Shown here: in pieces, positions 46,254 through 58,696 of the stretch
Numbering within the stretch: the stretch's first letter is position 1
Layout of the letters: the number at the start of each line of letters is the position of its first letter
Assembly (NCBI GenBank): GCA_002794735.1
Contig: NBAZ01000001.1
Span: 620,001 to 684,000 of the forward strand
Source of the DNA: Pyrrhoderma lamaoense
Taxonomy: Eukaryota; Basidiomycota; Agaricomycetes; Hymenochaetales; Hymenochaetaceae
Direction: 5' to 3'
Length of the DNA stretch: 64,000 bases
The notes under the pieces: generated by a model
What the model was told of the DNA's origin: nothing
Databases searched by the model: none
Seen by the model: the letters and a program-made list of their open reading frames with translations, nothing else
Program-made: the position numbers and the translations under genes

Positions 46254-48676
46254 ATTTCCTCTTAGCATGGACGTTGTAACATTTGTTTATGCCATAGAGT
46301 TAGTTCTTCGGACAATCCCTTTTCTGTTTACTTATCATGTTTTATTTCTTTTCTGGTCAGTTATACATGTCCAGTAGTTATTTGTCCTTAGCATGTTGTT
46401 AGCCTACTTTACGTTGACATCAATGCACTTGAAGTGGTTGTTGTTATTTATGCCCATTTGTTTCGTCTCTTTCTTTTGTTCCCTTGCTCTCTCTCTGCAT
46501 CTCTTGTTCGGTTTGTTCCATTGTCTTCCTTAGGCTTTTGTATAGTTTCCCCTCCAACCAACCAGGTGCTCTATGTAGCCCAATCCACGGTCCTCAGATG
46601 TAGTTAGATGTAGCTGTTGCGCAATCGAACTAGAGGCGGTTGGATCCTTGATATTTTTTTCGCTAGTTGTTAGTTTTTTGGGATTTTTTTCTCTTCCCTC
46701 AAAGACTCTCGGACTCTTATGAACAAAAATAATACAACATGAGAAGTCCCCAATCTACAGTGATCACTACAAATATATACTACGTGCAGTTCAAGATTAT
46801 GATGCCCTCAATTAAGGACTAACTGCGAAATTGGTCTATTACATAATCATGATTTGGAGTTTCAAACTTGAAAAGGCAGTAGCCACATTCGTGAGAGGGG
46901 GGTTACGAAGGAACATCATGGAAAGAAATTAGCGAAGTATTTGACTCTTTCGTTAGTAACTAGTTACGAGGGTGATAGATGCCTCGTTCTCCTTTTGTAC
47001 TGTGCAATTAAGTGAAATAAATTGAAATCTTCATTGTGAGATGTATATAGCAGATGTGATATGAAAGTTTTCAGCTCACGCATCATGATTCTCTATGAAG
47101 TTTTACCGTCAAGATTGTGGGATCTACATTAGCTGCATGCGCCAAAGGGATGCTATCCCATTAGTACATATGTATAATTAATGTGATACTTCTCTACCTT
47201 AGTCTGTGATAGTACCCAAGGAAGGGTGGACAAGCAATATCAGACTTACATTTATAACGACAGCCGATAGTTTTTTTTCAAAAAAAAAGAAGAAAAGAAA
47301 GAAAGGAAAATTTGTTGAAGAAAACAAACGGGGAAAAGGGAAGACATAAATCATCCCCTTTTTTTCCACACTGGTTGATTGAAGTCGTCTCCATCGCTTA
47401 AAATATTCATGAGATATTAATAAACTGATTTTGATGACCTCTTCTATCTCCTCTTGGGAAATATTACCTTCCTTAGGAAGCCTAAGCCAGGAATATGGGT
47501 CACCTCTCTATAACGGCAAGTATGGAGACTATGATTAAGCGCATATTCTTTCACATCAATCATCAAGACCTTGCATCCTGGGTGGCTAATCCGATGTATC
47601 TGATACCTGAACCTAGGCACAACAACGAGCTGATGAGAGATAGACAAACAGTGATATACAAGCCAAATAGGTTATTTTTAAAGTATAACAGTATTTATAT
47701 TATGCCGTGTGCCTATATGTACATGAATCATGATTTGCTTGATGGAAGATAGTGATGTGTAACAACAAAAAAAATGGAGAGGGGAGTTGTATGAAAACAA
47801 TGATGAACGTGTATCGCTTGTGTATGTGTACATGGTCAAAGGAAGTGAGCTGGGAAAAGATGCTTAGAGTATAGATTAATGTGAATCAAAATGGGAAAGA
47901 GATGTTTGCCACACCGGAGCAAATAAGAAGAAATTTGAAAAGAAACGTTTACTGCAGGAGGAGACAAGGTGCATAGAAACAGAGATTGACACCGGAGAAA
48001 GGTATAAAATGCATAGAATAATAGGATGCGACAACAGGTAAGAATAGCAAGTCCTTTATCCGTTTAATCTCCTTGAAGCATGAACAAAATAGATGGATAA
48101 AAAAGGGGGAGGCGTGTAGAGACAAAAATTCACCGCCGGATTGCCCGAGAAGAGAACATTGTTAAGAGCATAAGCGAGATAAGTTTGCACGAATGACATT
48201 ATTATCTTGTCATATGCCCCGTGAATGAGCGGAATATGGCAAATTGAGAACAGCTTGAATACTGGTTTGGGCTCGAACAAGATTCATCCGAATGGCCGGG
48301 TTTCGAATCTGAGCACGTGAATCCCTTTAATTTGTAAGTCCAGGTCCTGACTTAGTGACTGTATTGTGCTGGCCTCAAATTATTTTAGTCTCGGTCGGAA
48401 TCATCGTCATCATCGGCAGGACAACAACAACATATTACAGGCGTACAAACCCAGGCCCACCACTGGATTTTATCGTATATTTACATCGTTTAGTAGGAGA
48501 CAAAGCAGGATGCCGTGTTGTTAGAAGCGAGGTGTGCATGTAAGAGCGAAATTAGCATTGATCATTGCAAATAAAATTGTATCGACAGAAGGATCCAAAA
48601 ATAGACTCCAAGGAAATAAAGTAAAGCTAAAAATAGCTGATTACTTATCCGGGACGATCAAAAAATGAAAATAGTT
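46254..48676. other. 2.4-kb intergenic region
   Basis: No supported gene. 46254-46740 is T-rich and likely the 3' end of the secreted-protein gene. A purine-rich A/G tract lies at 47279-47345. Short ORFs on both strands (for example 47495-47752 plus, 48056-48280 minus) carry no recognisable motif. No tRNA-like fold was found by eye. Confidence 0.5.
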
Positions 48677-49908
48677 TTAACGCAGATGCCAACTCGGCGA
48701 ATACGGACAGAACAACGCTAATCTCGCACTGATGGTCTCTAGCCTTACTTTACAACCAGAAAAGACATCGGAAACGAGGAGGATGTGTGTCACTTGCAAA
48801 AACAGACAGGAACGGAAAGAGCGATTAATTAAGACAAAACTCACATAACCATTAAAGAGCCTCCACGGCCACGGGCCAAAACTCTCTCTGATTTCCTGCA
48901 TCCGTTGAGCACGCTTCCTTGCTCTGGAATCTTCACTTGCTTCGTCATCAGGAAGTCCATACAATCTCCGTGTTCGAGCACCCAGCCGAGAGCCAGGAGC
49001 GCGTAGTAGTGGTGCACGTTCATCAGAGGATTGTGATGGCATTGAAGGTGGTAGAGTTCCTGGCTCGTCACCGCTGCTACCGCTAACATTGGCTGTTCGG
49101 AGGTTTCGCTTTGGGCGGTACTTACGAGCTGGGGATGGGTACAAAAAAGACCCATGTGGACGCATGCGTTCGTGTGGTTCTGGAGTACTTCGCAACGGAG
49201 CAGAGATTGATGAACTTGGTGAGGAATCTCCAGATTCAAAATCGGAGTGATGGGAGCTAGACCCGCGTCGAGCACGAACAACTAAGGGTAATTGTCTTGG
49301 CATTTGAGAGGATTGTAAAGAACCACTTTGAGCCTGTGATTGAGACTGTGGACGATGATGAGAAAACCGGCCTGAGGCTATTCGAACTCGCGAACGGAAA
49401 TGCACTCGAGGTGGTGTCTGCGTCGAGGTCGTACTTTCACTTTGGATATTAAGGTGAGTGTCGACTGGATTTGCCTGAGTTGATGAGTCGTGTACGGGGC
49501 TCTGCGAAGATGGCCCCGGATCACTCGAGCTCAGAGCTACACTGCCAGAAAAATAATGGATATCCTTGCTTTCTGGACTTGAGGAAAAATGGAGATGAAG
49601 GGCGTTTTCTTCATCAGGTGTGTGTGTGTTCCGTCTTACACCGTCAGTATATATCTCTTGATTTAAAGTACGCCTAGCTTCTGGTACCGATCCAAACTGG
49701 GAATCGTCTTGCTTTGTCCCAGCCGTGGACAAAGTGTTGTCAGTCTTAATATTATCGACATTTTTGGTACTTTCTGTAAGACTTTCAGTTTGTACTATAT
49801 GCCGCCAGGTTCCGCGTCGTTTAAGCAACCAGCCAAAGTTGCTCAATGTAGTTATCACTCACAACCTGTTCTGCCGTCACGGTCTTTTTCAAAAACCTTA
49901 CCCTCCAT
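48677..49908 (-). CDS. Ser-rich protein with C-terminal membrane segment, unknown function
   Basis: Exon 1 is 49908-49863 (MEGKVFEKDRDGRTG...). A 68-nt intron follows (49862-49795), and exon 2 runs from 49794. Most of the protein is Ser/Pro/Arg-rich and disordered, with HFSSSPESKD, RVHFRSRVRIASGRFSHH and APLLRAPGSRLGARTRRLYG segments. Near the C-terminus a FGPWPWRLFNGYVSFVL block leads into a hydrophobic stretch, LQVTHILLVSDVFSGCKV, probably one membrane helix. Whether a short intron removes part of this stretch (donor GTGAGT near 48845) cannot be decided. I recognise a conserved basidiomycete look to the C-terminal block but no function. Confidence 0.6.
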
Positions 49909-50355
49909 TCTAAGATACGTTAAAACGTGGTGCTCAGATCATACAGGCTGATTCTTGAAGCGGTCCAGTGCCAAGGAGTGGTAATATGTAGTGATAATTT
50001 TGATATTAATATTGTAGTGGCACTAGAAGTGAAAGAAACAGAATAGGAGGATCGGCAATTGCTTACACAATTTGGTGTGGATTTAGACTGCCACGCGTTA
50101 CGTCGCGTGCCTTTGACTAACACAGGCACTTTTATTCAGCAGAAAATTATATAAAACATTGATTGTGTATATGTTTCATGAGTAGTCTAATTCGAATTCA
50201 CCATGGAGCTGAAATACATTATTAACTTAATTAAGTGTTAGTTAAACCAAGGATATTGATACAATGTCATGTGAGTGAGATAGAAACAGATGGAGGTTTG
50301 GAGGCAAAAGTGGGATGAAGTGACGATAACAAAAGTTGGTATACAGTAACGAAAG
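49909..50355. other. Intergenic region between two minus-strand genes
   Basis: 447 bp with the promoter of the Ser-rich protein gene and the 3' end of ISA1. Nothing else is seen. Confidence 0.4.
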
Positions 50356-51181
50356 CTAGGTTTGTGGGCCCAAGTTAAACGATTCGCCGCATCCGCAAGC
50401 ATCCTTCACGTTGGGATTTCTAAATGCAAACTTCGCACTAAGGTGACATGAGTGAGTAAACAGAACATAAGATCTGAAACCTAATAATTTGCTAACCTCA
50501 TTCTGTCCTCCACCCAATCCATTTCACTACCAATAATAGAGAATAGTGCCTTACTATCGATTAATACTCGAACCCCATCTTGTTCTACAATCTCGTCGAA
50601 GGTACCTGGCTTTTCCACGTATTCAAGATGGTATGACATGCCAGCACAACCTTTATTTCGAACGCCGATACGGATTAATTGTGGATGAGGGCCAGTTAGT
50701 AAAGCACGCAGCCTACCCACAGCAGAAGGTGTCTAAAGAAAGTTTTTAGAGTTAATTATTACTTTAGGGGAACCTTACGTACAAGTGTTAATGCAGCCTT
50801 ACGTCCGACAAGGCGAGGTTTGGGTCTTTCAACTTTTGGTGGCTTCGGAGGACGAGCAGCAATTTGGGGAGACGATGAATCTGATGATAAGGTAGCTTTA
50901 TTTGATGACGAGCTCGGTGGATTGGATGCAGGTTCCTCAGGTAGCACCATCGGAGGTCTATCCCTCAATAACTCCTCATTAGGAGGAAGTTTTGACGATG
51001 AACTAACTGGAAGAGTTTCTATATTTGTAGCGAAAGTTGATGCTGATGCAATCCGACCACGTCTAAAGGGGTATATAGAAGATCGCACCGCCGTCGAAGC
51101 AAGGTGAGGAATATGAGAGTGAATACCATAAACTGGTGCGGCGAGACGGCTTAAACCACTTCTGCAAGCCATGGTCATCAT
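50356..51181 (-). CDS. ISA1: A-type iron-sulfur cluster assembly protein, mitochondrial
   Basis: Three exons, 51181-50783, 50732-50497 and 50437-50356, giving 238 residues. An Arg/Ser-rich N-terminus without acidic residues fits a mitochondrial targeting signal. A Ser/Pro linker is followed by the A-type domain TPSAVGRLRALL...IRIGVRNKGCAGMSYHLEY. The three ligand Cys of the family are present: Cys162 (GCAG) and Cys226/Cys228 (CGCGESF). Isa1 and Isa2 work late in mitochondrial Fe-S assembly, making [4Fe-4S] clusters. The intact frame across all three exons is reassuring. I chose the first of several nearby Met codons; MAC three codons later is also possible. Confidence 0.9.
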
Positions 51182-52563
51182 GATCTCAGTTCCGGATGGC
51201 GTCCCCTATAGATCCAGCGCAACAATGAGACGAAAATTCACAGACAAAAACGTGTTGGACGTTGGCAGTGGGGAGGAACGACGATGAGCGTATTTGAAGA
51301 GAGCAAACTTGTTTTGTGGAGTGACTTGTTGGGGGCCGGATAGCACCGGAGTTCTGATGCTGACTAATTGTATTTTTCCGAACCAATTACATTCAGCCTA
51401 TTAAATAAAAGAGTAATAATTGATAAGATAACAAAATTCCTGATCATAGCTTGACTTGGTATTTAATCACTGTATGATAACTCTGATCTAAAGCGCAAGT
51501 GTGATACATGTGTAATCCGGTCCAGGAAAGAAGCCAACGACGGGCCGATAATTGTAAGTGAAGTGGTAACCGATATCCCTGTCGGAGTAGACACAATTTA
51601 TGTACTTACATCTATTATAGATTCTATAACAGTTGACCTCTGAAACTGTAAAAAATCAGTTTCGGGTAGCAAGTTCAATAGTATCTAAATCATCCAATAT
51701 CACTAAACTCGTGCTGCCATCAGAACTTTTTATCCATAGACACGTTCAAATTTCACTGCTCAATTCACTAAGTAGATTTTGGCTCAGATTGGGCGGCAAG
51801 CCGTGTTTTGCCCTTGTGATCTATGTTTTCATTAATCTAAGTAGATGACGGAGTCATTCAGAAGAAGGAGCTGTCAGCATATGGATATATCAGACGTGGG
51901 TACCATCATGCCAGGAGACTTCTCATTTCCTCCACAATTCATCGTTTTCCTTGCTGTAATCCGTAGATGTGAAAATTATACAAAATCCCATCCTAAATCT
52001 GATTCTATCAAGGTGCCTTGACATGTGAATGAGCCGCATGATATAAATAGTGTAACATGATGTGTAGCGGAGTTGTATGTTTTATTGGAATTGGTTAAAG
52101 AAGCTCACAGAGTATTGATTCGAACCTGTTAGACCCCTTCTTCCGAGTACCGGACAATAGTATGTCACAGCAGAAAAGGCGCGTATAACTTAGTTCTGAT
52201 CAGCCCGATCGCAGAAACGGCGCAGAAATATGATATGACGAGTGATCTAGAGGCCTTGAATCGATGATCTTGAATTAAAACAAGACGGCTGGCCTCTGAG
52301 ACAAACTAACGTTTCGCATACCTTTAAGAAGTAAACCAAGGTCTCCTTAAATTAGATTACATACTTCCAAACCCCTAAAGGTGCTTACTATAGAAGTACG
52401 AAAAATCAAATATGGAAGCCGAGAAGCTTTGTCACGGCTCTCGTCACACCAAACTTCTGAATGCTGTGACAATAATGAATATATATATCTATCATCTAGC
52501 ACTCACTCAGCATTTGCCCGTGTCAGCTGCTTCTACTAAACCCCGTTTTTTGATGTCCTAGAA
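51182..52563. other. Divergent intergenic region, ISA1 / copper-fist gene
   Basis: 1.38 kb between divergent starts, no supported gene. AT-rich. It could hold regulatory sites for both metal-related genes, but I cannot point to a specific copper-response element. Confidence 0.4.
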
Positions 52564-54485
52564 ATGGTTTGATACACTCAACATATTTGCTCCATTGCCG
52601 AAAGCTGACTTGAATTGTTCATATCAAGGTGTATGTTAACTCAAAGAAATATGCTTGGTGTGTCCAGCTTTCCACCTCATTGTCTATAAATATCCTGCTA
52701 AATTTCTGCTTGTTACTTTCAAGCGAGTCTTGCATAAAGGGCCACCGTTCCTCTAGCTGCCACCACAATGACCGGCCTCTTTTCGAGATTAAGAAGAAGG
52801 GCCGTCCGGTTTCTCAATGTGAGAAGTGTCGAGAGGCTCGTCAGGCACGGCGTATTCACGCAAAATGTACGTGTGAGGTTAACAAGGACAAAGATAAGGC
52901 AGGGGATGCAAGTGCACTTTAACTGTGGAATACAAGAGACAAGGTGTGTGCATAACTCCCATTATTACTAGCAGACAAGCGTATCAGCTAGGTTGGAAGC
53001 GAAAAGTTCTCATTATCTCTCGCTCAGGCAAACGATTTATTCCCACTGTGCCTTCGCTACCTAACGGTTTGAAAGACGCACTCAAGAGCCAGATTGAATC
53101 ATCTACTACCGATGGGTCTGGTCCGAAGCAACCAAGTATGTACAAACTTACAATAATTTGTGTACAAGTCATCTTACTTCATGTTAGTGGATTCTCTGCT
53201 TAATCCATGTCATTGTAAGGACGTTTACAAGTGTAAATGCCGTGCTCAAGACCGGCCTTGCGGAAGTAATTACATTAAGTCAAATGGACATATCGACCCA
53301 GCGATCTTTAATGATGGTCTTTCGGCTTTGGCGCTTGTCGCAGCCTGTTGTTCCCCTGCATCAACTGCCCCTTTAATACCTTCCTCTTTAACTAATCCTC
53401 TTACTCAAGACTTAGCTCTTTCTTCGTCAACCATCTCGCAATCAACGGGACAAGCACGTCACAGATTGATGATTACAATGAGAATACTAAAGTTTATAGG
53501 ACTACTAAACGAAAACATACTTCCCCTTCGCCTCCGACTCATCACAAGAAGCTTCCTTCAGCTAGCCTGGGAGAGACAGCGTCCACATCGTATCGAAAAA
53601 TTGCACCAGCACACGCAATAGAATCAACGAAAGTCACTCAAGGTGTTCCCCACCTCGGAATTTCTGGTTCTTTACCTTCAATGAACATCCCCTTACCATT
53701 CACATCAGAGTCAATCAGAGATCGAGAGAAAATCCCAGATATGCATGATAGATCGCAATCAGAACCCAGCTGCTGTTGCGGTACGCGTGTGAATGTGCGG
53801 GATGCAATCTACATGGGTCCGCGGCACCTGAGCGGTCCTCATCATGGATAGATGATTCTGTGGACTATTCATCTGAGCCAATGGTCCTTCAGCGAACAAC
53901 GAAAGTAACGGACGCAATCGCTCATGTAGATTGTGGGGTGGAGTGTCCGACCTGTGTGGATCATATGGGTGGTATCGAACTTCCACAGATCAGTAGTACT
54001 CGTATCAGTCAAAGTGGTAGTGAAACTTCAGTCTCTCCCGCGCTCGCGGCGTTCCTTGCGCGTGCTGCGGCACTCCCACCACCTCCTGTTGCACCCCGGT
54101 CATCACTTGATCCTACGAATGTAGCGATTTACCCTGGACTTTTCAGGCGTTCACGGTCTCGGACGATAGATGAGACGGATGGTGTAAATGACAAAAGAAC
54201 AAAGATATACGATGACGATGAATTACCCTTGCTTATGGGCTGGTACAGGTACCAAAACTTGAGGAATGTTGTGAAGGAAGATGTGGTTGTCCTAAAGATT
54301 CTTGCGCGTGTGGCGACGCTTGTGGGGGCTGCTGCATGGGCAACGAAGAGACAGATGATAACGTGGTAGTGGGGATGAGCTCGAAGGAGCCTAGTAGACA
54401 CATCCCTACAACTAAGACTACTAATTTTCCGAAATCCCATATACCACCGCCAACCTCAGCAGGGGGTTGCTGTGATTCGTCTTGA
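52564..54485 (+). CDS. Copper-fist transcription factor (Cuf1/Mac1/Ace1 type)
   Basis: Exon 1 appears to supply only the ATG (52564-52566). Exon 2 starts at 52629 (GTG TAT GTT), is split by an intron at about 52658-52721, and ends at 52877. Exon 3 is 52988-53135 and exon 4 starts at 53188. The copper-fist domain is complete: VNSKKYACESCIKGHR, SSSCHHNDRPLFEIKKKGRP with zinc ligands Cys11, Cys14, Cys23 and His25, and the KKGRP minor-groove motif. Downstream there are three Cys clusters: NPCHCKDVYKCKC, SCCCG...ACECAGC, and a C-terminal CxCxxxxCxCxxxC type cluster near 54280-54330 that probably binds Cu(I). The frame is broken near 53455, 53780 and 54228, the last two consistent with one lost T and one lost C. 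Corrected length would be about 430 residues. It likely regulates copper uptake or detoxification genes. Confidence 0.85.
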
Positions 54486-55156
54486 CTCTGTACCGGCGAC
54501 AGATTTCTGCAGAGGAAAGCTGAAATTCTACATTTCTTTGGATTTAACTAATATTCAAAGCTCTCCACTTCTTTCATTCATTATACTTAAGTATATATTT
54601 TTCGTTTTATCTTCTATCTGGGGGATTTCCGCGTGTTGACATCTGAGGATGTTTGTAATATACTCCTTTTCCATATAGTTAATTCAATGTAAATATCTGA
54701 CTTTGGGTCTACTATGGGCAAAGTACATCTTTATTGTACATGTACGTGTAACAACATTTGTATTTCTTGTACGGGTGCATGATGAATCCTTGATCGACTT
54801 AATACTATAAAATATATTGGACAGCAGAGAATGAAATAGAAAGGACCTAGATCAGAAAAGGATTACAATGAGACATTCTCGTACAGGGCTTGTTAGGTTA
54901 GTTAAAATATTTAGAAAGAGACATCAAGGGACGGAAGAATGACTTTACTGCCCTCTACATTATCTTCATGTGATGATAGTTTGCATATAGTTGGGATAGT
55001 TCCTGTGTTACAAATGTGTCCACCAAGGAGCTCGTAAACTTTGGAGCACATCCTGAGAAATCGGAAGAGTTCTCCGAGTCCTACACACTACATCATAAAA
55101 AAGGAGAAAGGCCCACAAGCTGTCAGGATTATATATATGGGGAGAAGATGTGCAAC
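54486..55156. other. Convergent 3' region, copper-fist gene / UBE2W-type gene
   Basis: About 0.67 kb, AT-rich, no supported gene. Confidence 0.45.
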
Positions 55157-56137
55157 TTACGTATCATCTATCGTTGGGCAATGAACCACAATGGATGACA
55201 GAGAAGCCGTGTTAGTACTGCCTTGGACCTTATGTTGATGAGTAAAATTACCTTCGTATACAAATCGTGACTATAGGTGCAGAACAAATCAGTCCCACGA
55301 AAAACTAGTAATATGATTACTGGGAACCCACTTTTCTTGGATCACTCGGCGCAGAGCGAACATATCGATCGTTTCCCTCTGGACTGCACAGGTCAATCTT
55401 AAGCACGCGAAAACAGAATACAAAAACAGTAACTTTCTCACCGCTCCTTTTTCTATACAAATAAGGTTAATAAACGTTAGGAAACAGGCACCGAAGTCGT
55501 ACAGGGCAATGAATCAGTGGGACGCACCCTACAAGACGCGAGCATACTTTGTAATGATACACAGACAGCGCTTACACTCAGAACAGGAGACCAGCTGTCC
55601 CCGAGAATATCGGCGCATATCTAACCTCGTTGATAGAGCAGATTAATCTTAGCATCATACTGTGGGTTGCTGCATACGTACATGTCCGTTGGAATATACG
55701 TGCTATTTGCATAAAGTCAGTATGACAAAGTGAAGCTTAAAGAATTTTAGATACGCACAGGGTGCAAGGGCGCCTGATACTCCTCGTTTGCAACAAAAGT
55801 CACTGCTGGGGCCGCAATTGGGTACCGAGAATCGAAGCGAAATTCAAGCATAAACTTCTCCCCTTAGGTTACGACATGTTAGGTTCGTTGTTCGATTATG
55901 CATGTACGGATATACATACAGCATACAAGCTTGTTCCCAGAACCTCTATAGTAAGGAACCAGTTCTGGAAGTCGTCTGCCTTCACTAGAGTGATACCTGG
56001 TCGTGCCCAGAAAATGTGTCTATTTTGAGTTCTTACTGTGAATCGATCCACATTACAGAGAGCAACAAACCTGCTGGACATTCGGTCATTATGTCCTTCA
56101 GCTCTCTTTGCAGTCGTCTTGTTGAAATTGCGCTCAT
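55157..56137 (-). CDS. Ubiquitin-conjugating enzyme E2, UBE2W type
   Basis: Eight exons: 56137-56071, 55996-55920, 55862-55759, 55702-55682, 55620-55528, 55452-55442, 55383-55332, and 55270 to about 55157. Product of about 185 residues. It begins MSAISTRRLQRELKDIMTEC, then PAGITLVKADDFQNWFLTIE, EFRFDSRYPIAAPAVTF, HVYSNGH and ICADILGDSWSPVLSV with the active-site Cys near residue 92, then SMLASCR-KKERPEGNDRYVR. UBE2W E2s attach ubiquitin to protein N-termini. The exon 2/3 junction needs either the donor four bases downstream (GTATAT) or one more G in a G-run at 55860-55863; the C-terminal end is uncertain. This gene is nearly invisible as ORFs because exons of 11 and 21 nt are present. Confidence 0.8.
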
Positions 56138-57030
56138 CGTAACTCAGTTGGTGTGGTAGTATAAATTTGAATCCGAATGGTATTGTCACGTACCCGCACA
56201 CAGGAGAAGCCTGGTTGCCCTCTAAGGAATGTGCATAAACAGTGACAAACACAGTTTTGCTTCCACTGAATTTTGTGAACGTATATGATTAGTTTTATTC
56301 GTTGATATTGACACTGTATGACTCAGTTTGGCTTATTTCAATCAATCGCACAAGTGCTTTATCTGCCCCAATTTGTATTTGTGAATTTACGACCCTTATT
56401 GTAGCCGATAATTTACATATGTAACAATGTTGCACTCTTTGTGGGCGTATAAACATGTATGTGACTCACTAAGCTCCTGCTCGTACTCATGTGCAAAGGC
56501 AAGTCCCAAGGTTCGATGTTCCGTCAAAAAAGCTCTTGGTCCTCCAGAGAAAAGTGGACATCTATGTTCTGTGTCTAAGTTACCATCCTCATGATCGCGA
56601 AGACAAAAAAATCATGTATTCGAAAGAGCACATGATTTTACTTTATTCGATAAAGTTTCACTGGGTCGATGAAGCTATGCATATGATTTAATGATTAGAA
56701 ACTTAGATAGCACGTCAACGTGGATGGATACCACTTAGCCACCATTAGAACCTTTTATGGAATCAGGTATACAATAGCAAACACAAGGTGATTAAAATTT
56801 TCGCGTTGAGCGCCTGGGTGCTCCTTAAGCGTCTCCGCCTTAGAGTCACTTGTGTACCCGTAGTATAAAAAGGGTATTTGCAGGCGCTCGTGGAGATGTA
56901 GAGCACCTCCTGGGCACCTCTATCGTCAGTGTGCTTCGTTCAGGCCACTGTATATCGACTTTTCCAGGTACATGTATATACACTAGCGTCGAATTCATAA
57001 TACAACAGTTTACACGCTTTTTGCTATCTA
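56138..57030. other. Intergenic region between UBE2W-type gene and HEM3
   Basis: About 0.9 kb between two minus-strand genes. A minus-strand open stretch to 56252 is only an extension of the first E2 exon. A few short plus-strand ORFs have no support. Confidence 0.4.
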
Positions 57031-58259
57031 TCACTTCTTCTCTTCAGCTGCTTGCAATGCCACCTTGTCCTTGGCAATCTTCTCAAGAATACCCTTCGCA
57101 CCAGTGTCAACTAAAATCTTCGCCAATCGCGAGCCAACAGATTCTGCATCTTCAGGGGAACTGATATCCTCTCTAAGTGTATGCTCAACATGTAGTTTAC
57201 CGTCTAAAGATGTTACCGTGCCGGTTATGACCAAGGTTCCGCGGGGCGGCTCCTCAGCAGCACTAGTTTGAATATACTCAGTATGTACTCCGACTGGCAC
57301 GCTACATCCACCTTCCAAGACGCGTAACATCGCGCGCTCTGCTCTACATTTCCATTCAGTAGGCTGATGGTTAAGCGCAAGACAGAGTGTTTGAACAGCA
57401 GAATCGTCTTTGCGGATTTCAACAGCGAGTGCCCCTTGTCCAACAGCGTAATAGAGAATGGGTGCGCCAAGGTCTGCAGTGAGCCTCTCACCTTTGCCTA
57501 GACGTACCATACCCGCTTTGGCAAGAATAAGTGCAGAGTAAGGGCCATCTGGCGCGTCAAGTTTAGCCATTCGAGTGTTTCTTTGATGTTGAAATGAGCA
57601 ACATGATGTCTAGATAGTCTGAGAAACATACAGATTTCCTCGCTGGAGACGTTTCGTTTAAACATTGTATCTTAAGGGGTGAATAAATTAGTACTCACAA
57701 CGTCCTGGAACTGAAGCTTAGGATACAATCTTCTTAGCTGAGCAACCCTTCGTATACTACTAGTACCAACAACACTGCCATCTGGGAGGTCATCCAAGCT
57801 TTTGTAAGACAATCCTTTCTTCACTACCAAACTATCGACGGGATCCTCTCTCTCCAAGATCGCTCCAATTTCACAACCCTTTGGCAGTGCCGTCGGCATA
57901 TCTTTGAGACAGTGAACGAGTATATCGACACGAGTATTTGTTTCGCCATCTTCATTGGCTACAGCTTTTTCAGATGTTTGTAGAGGTCGTAAGAGTGCTG
58001 CTTCTAATTCCTCTGTCCAAAGCGACTTCCCGCCTGAACCACTACCTCCAATCACATATAACGCTTGTGTTTGATTTTTATCTCCCGCTGTTCGCATAAA
58101 CGATGTTCCAAATTCGTAAGCCTGTGCAGGTGTAGATGGAAATGCTGCAGCTAGAGTATCACGAACAAGGAATGTCTGAATCTTTGCTAGTTCAGAGGCA
58201 CGCGAGGCGAGCGTATAGGTCAATTTGATAGGAGCTTCTGAATCAACTCTGCTCGCCAT
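57031..58259 (-). CDS. HEM3: Porphobilinogen deaminase (hydroxymethylbilane synthase)
   Basis: Third step of heme synthesis, joining four porphobilinogens into hydroxymethylbilane in the cytosol. Exons: 58259-57699, an 11-nt micro-exon 57652-57642 (coding RGNL across its edges) and 57580-57031, giving 373 residues. Conserved blocks: TYTLASRASELAKIQ, FLVRDTL, HCLKDMPTALP, GTSSIRRVAQLRRLYP, FQDV-RGNLNTR-MAKLD, and the dipyrromethane-cofactor Cys283 in EGGCSVPVG. The active-site Asp is in the LKDMP block. A Gly/Ser-rich insert (GGSGSGGKSLWTEELE) is seen in fungal forms. The frame is intact across all three exons. The start is the first ATG, with no mitochondrial signal. Confidence 0.93.
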
Positions 58260-58696
58260 TTTGTCCAGAAAGAAAGGCTCTGTAAATGCGAAGAGATATA
58301 TGCTCTTATAGCGGCTTATAAGGACTGGGTTGCATCATAAAGACGTTGTAACAACTTGTATGCATGGAATATTAGGGTATCGTGGGAAAGTTTCACACTG
58401 GTGTGTACTTCAAGTTCAATGTTTCCTCTCTCGTTCGTTCGTAGATATTATTTTTATCTTACTGGGAAGAACTCATGTGAACTCACCAACGATACTCCCA
58501 CTACCATTGAAGAGTGCTATTCATTGCTTAAAAAGTTGATGTGGTTTAAGAGTACGATTTTTTTTACCAATGATCTATTTAAGACAATTCCAGAAGCTAT
58601 ATATCTGATACCCAATCCATCCAGAAGACTCGGTCATTCGCACTGAGAATTGGACAAGCTACCGACATACAGAGCTCTTATGTCCTGATAAGATTT
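58260..58696. other. Intergenic region, HEM3 / small membrane protein gene
   Basis: 437 bp with the HEM3 promoter and the 3' end of the upstream gene; both genes are on the minus strand. Small plus-strand ORFs (58330-58646) are unsupported. Confidence 0.4.

Noticed and set aside
47279..47345. Purine-rich A/G tract as a regulatory element
   Set aside because: Low-complexity tract in a gene-free region with no supporting context.
48270..48345. Possible tRNA gene (GGTTTCGAATC resembles a T-loop)
   Set aside because: No matching acceptor, D-arm or anticodon arm can be folded around it by eye.
56138..56252. Extending the UBE2W-type protein upstream through the open frame to 56252
   Set aside because: The frame from 56252 is different from that of MSAISTRRLQREL, which matches the expected E2 N-terminus, so the ATG at 56137 is preferred.
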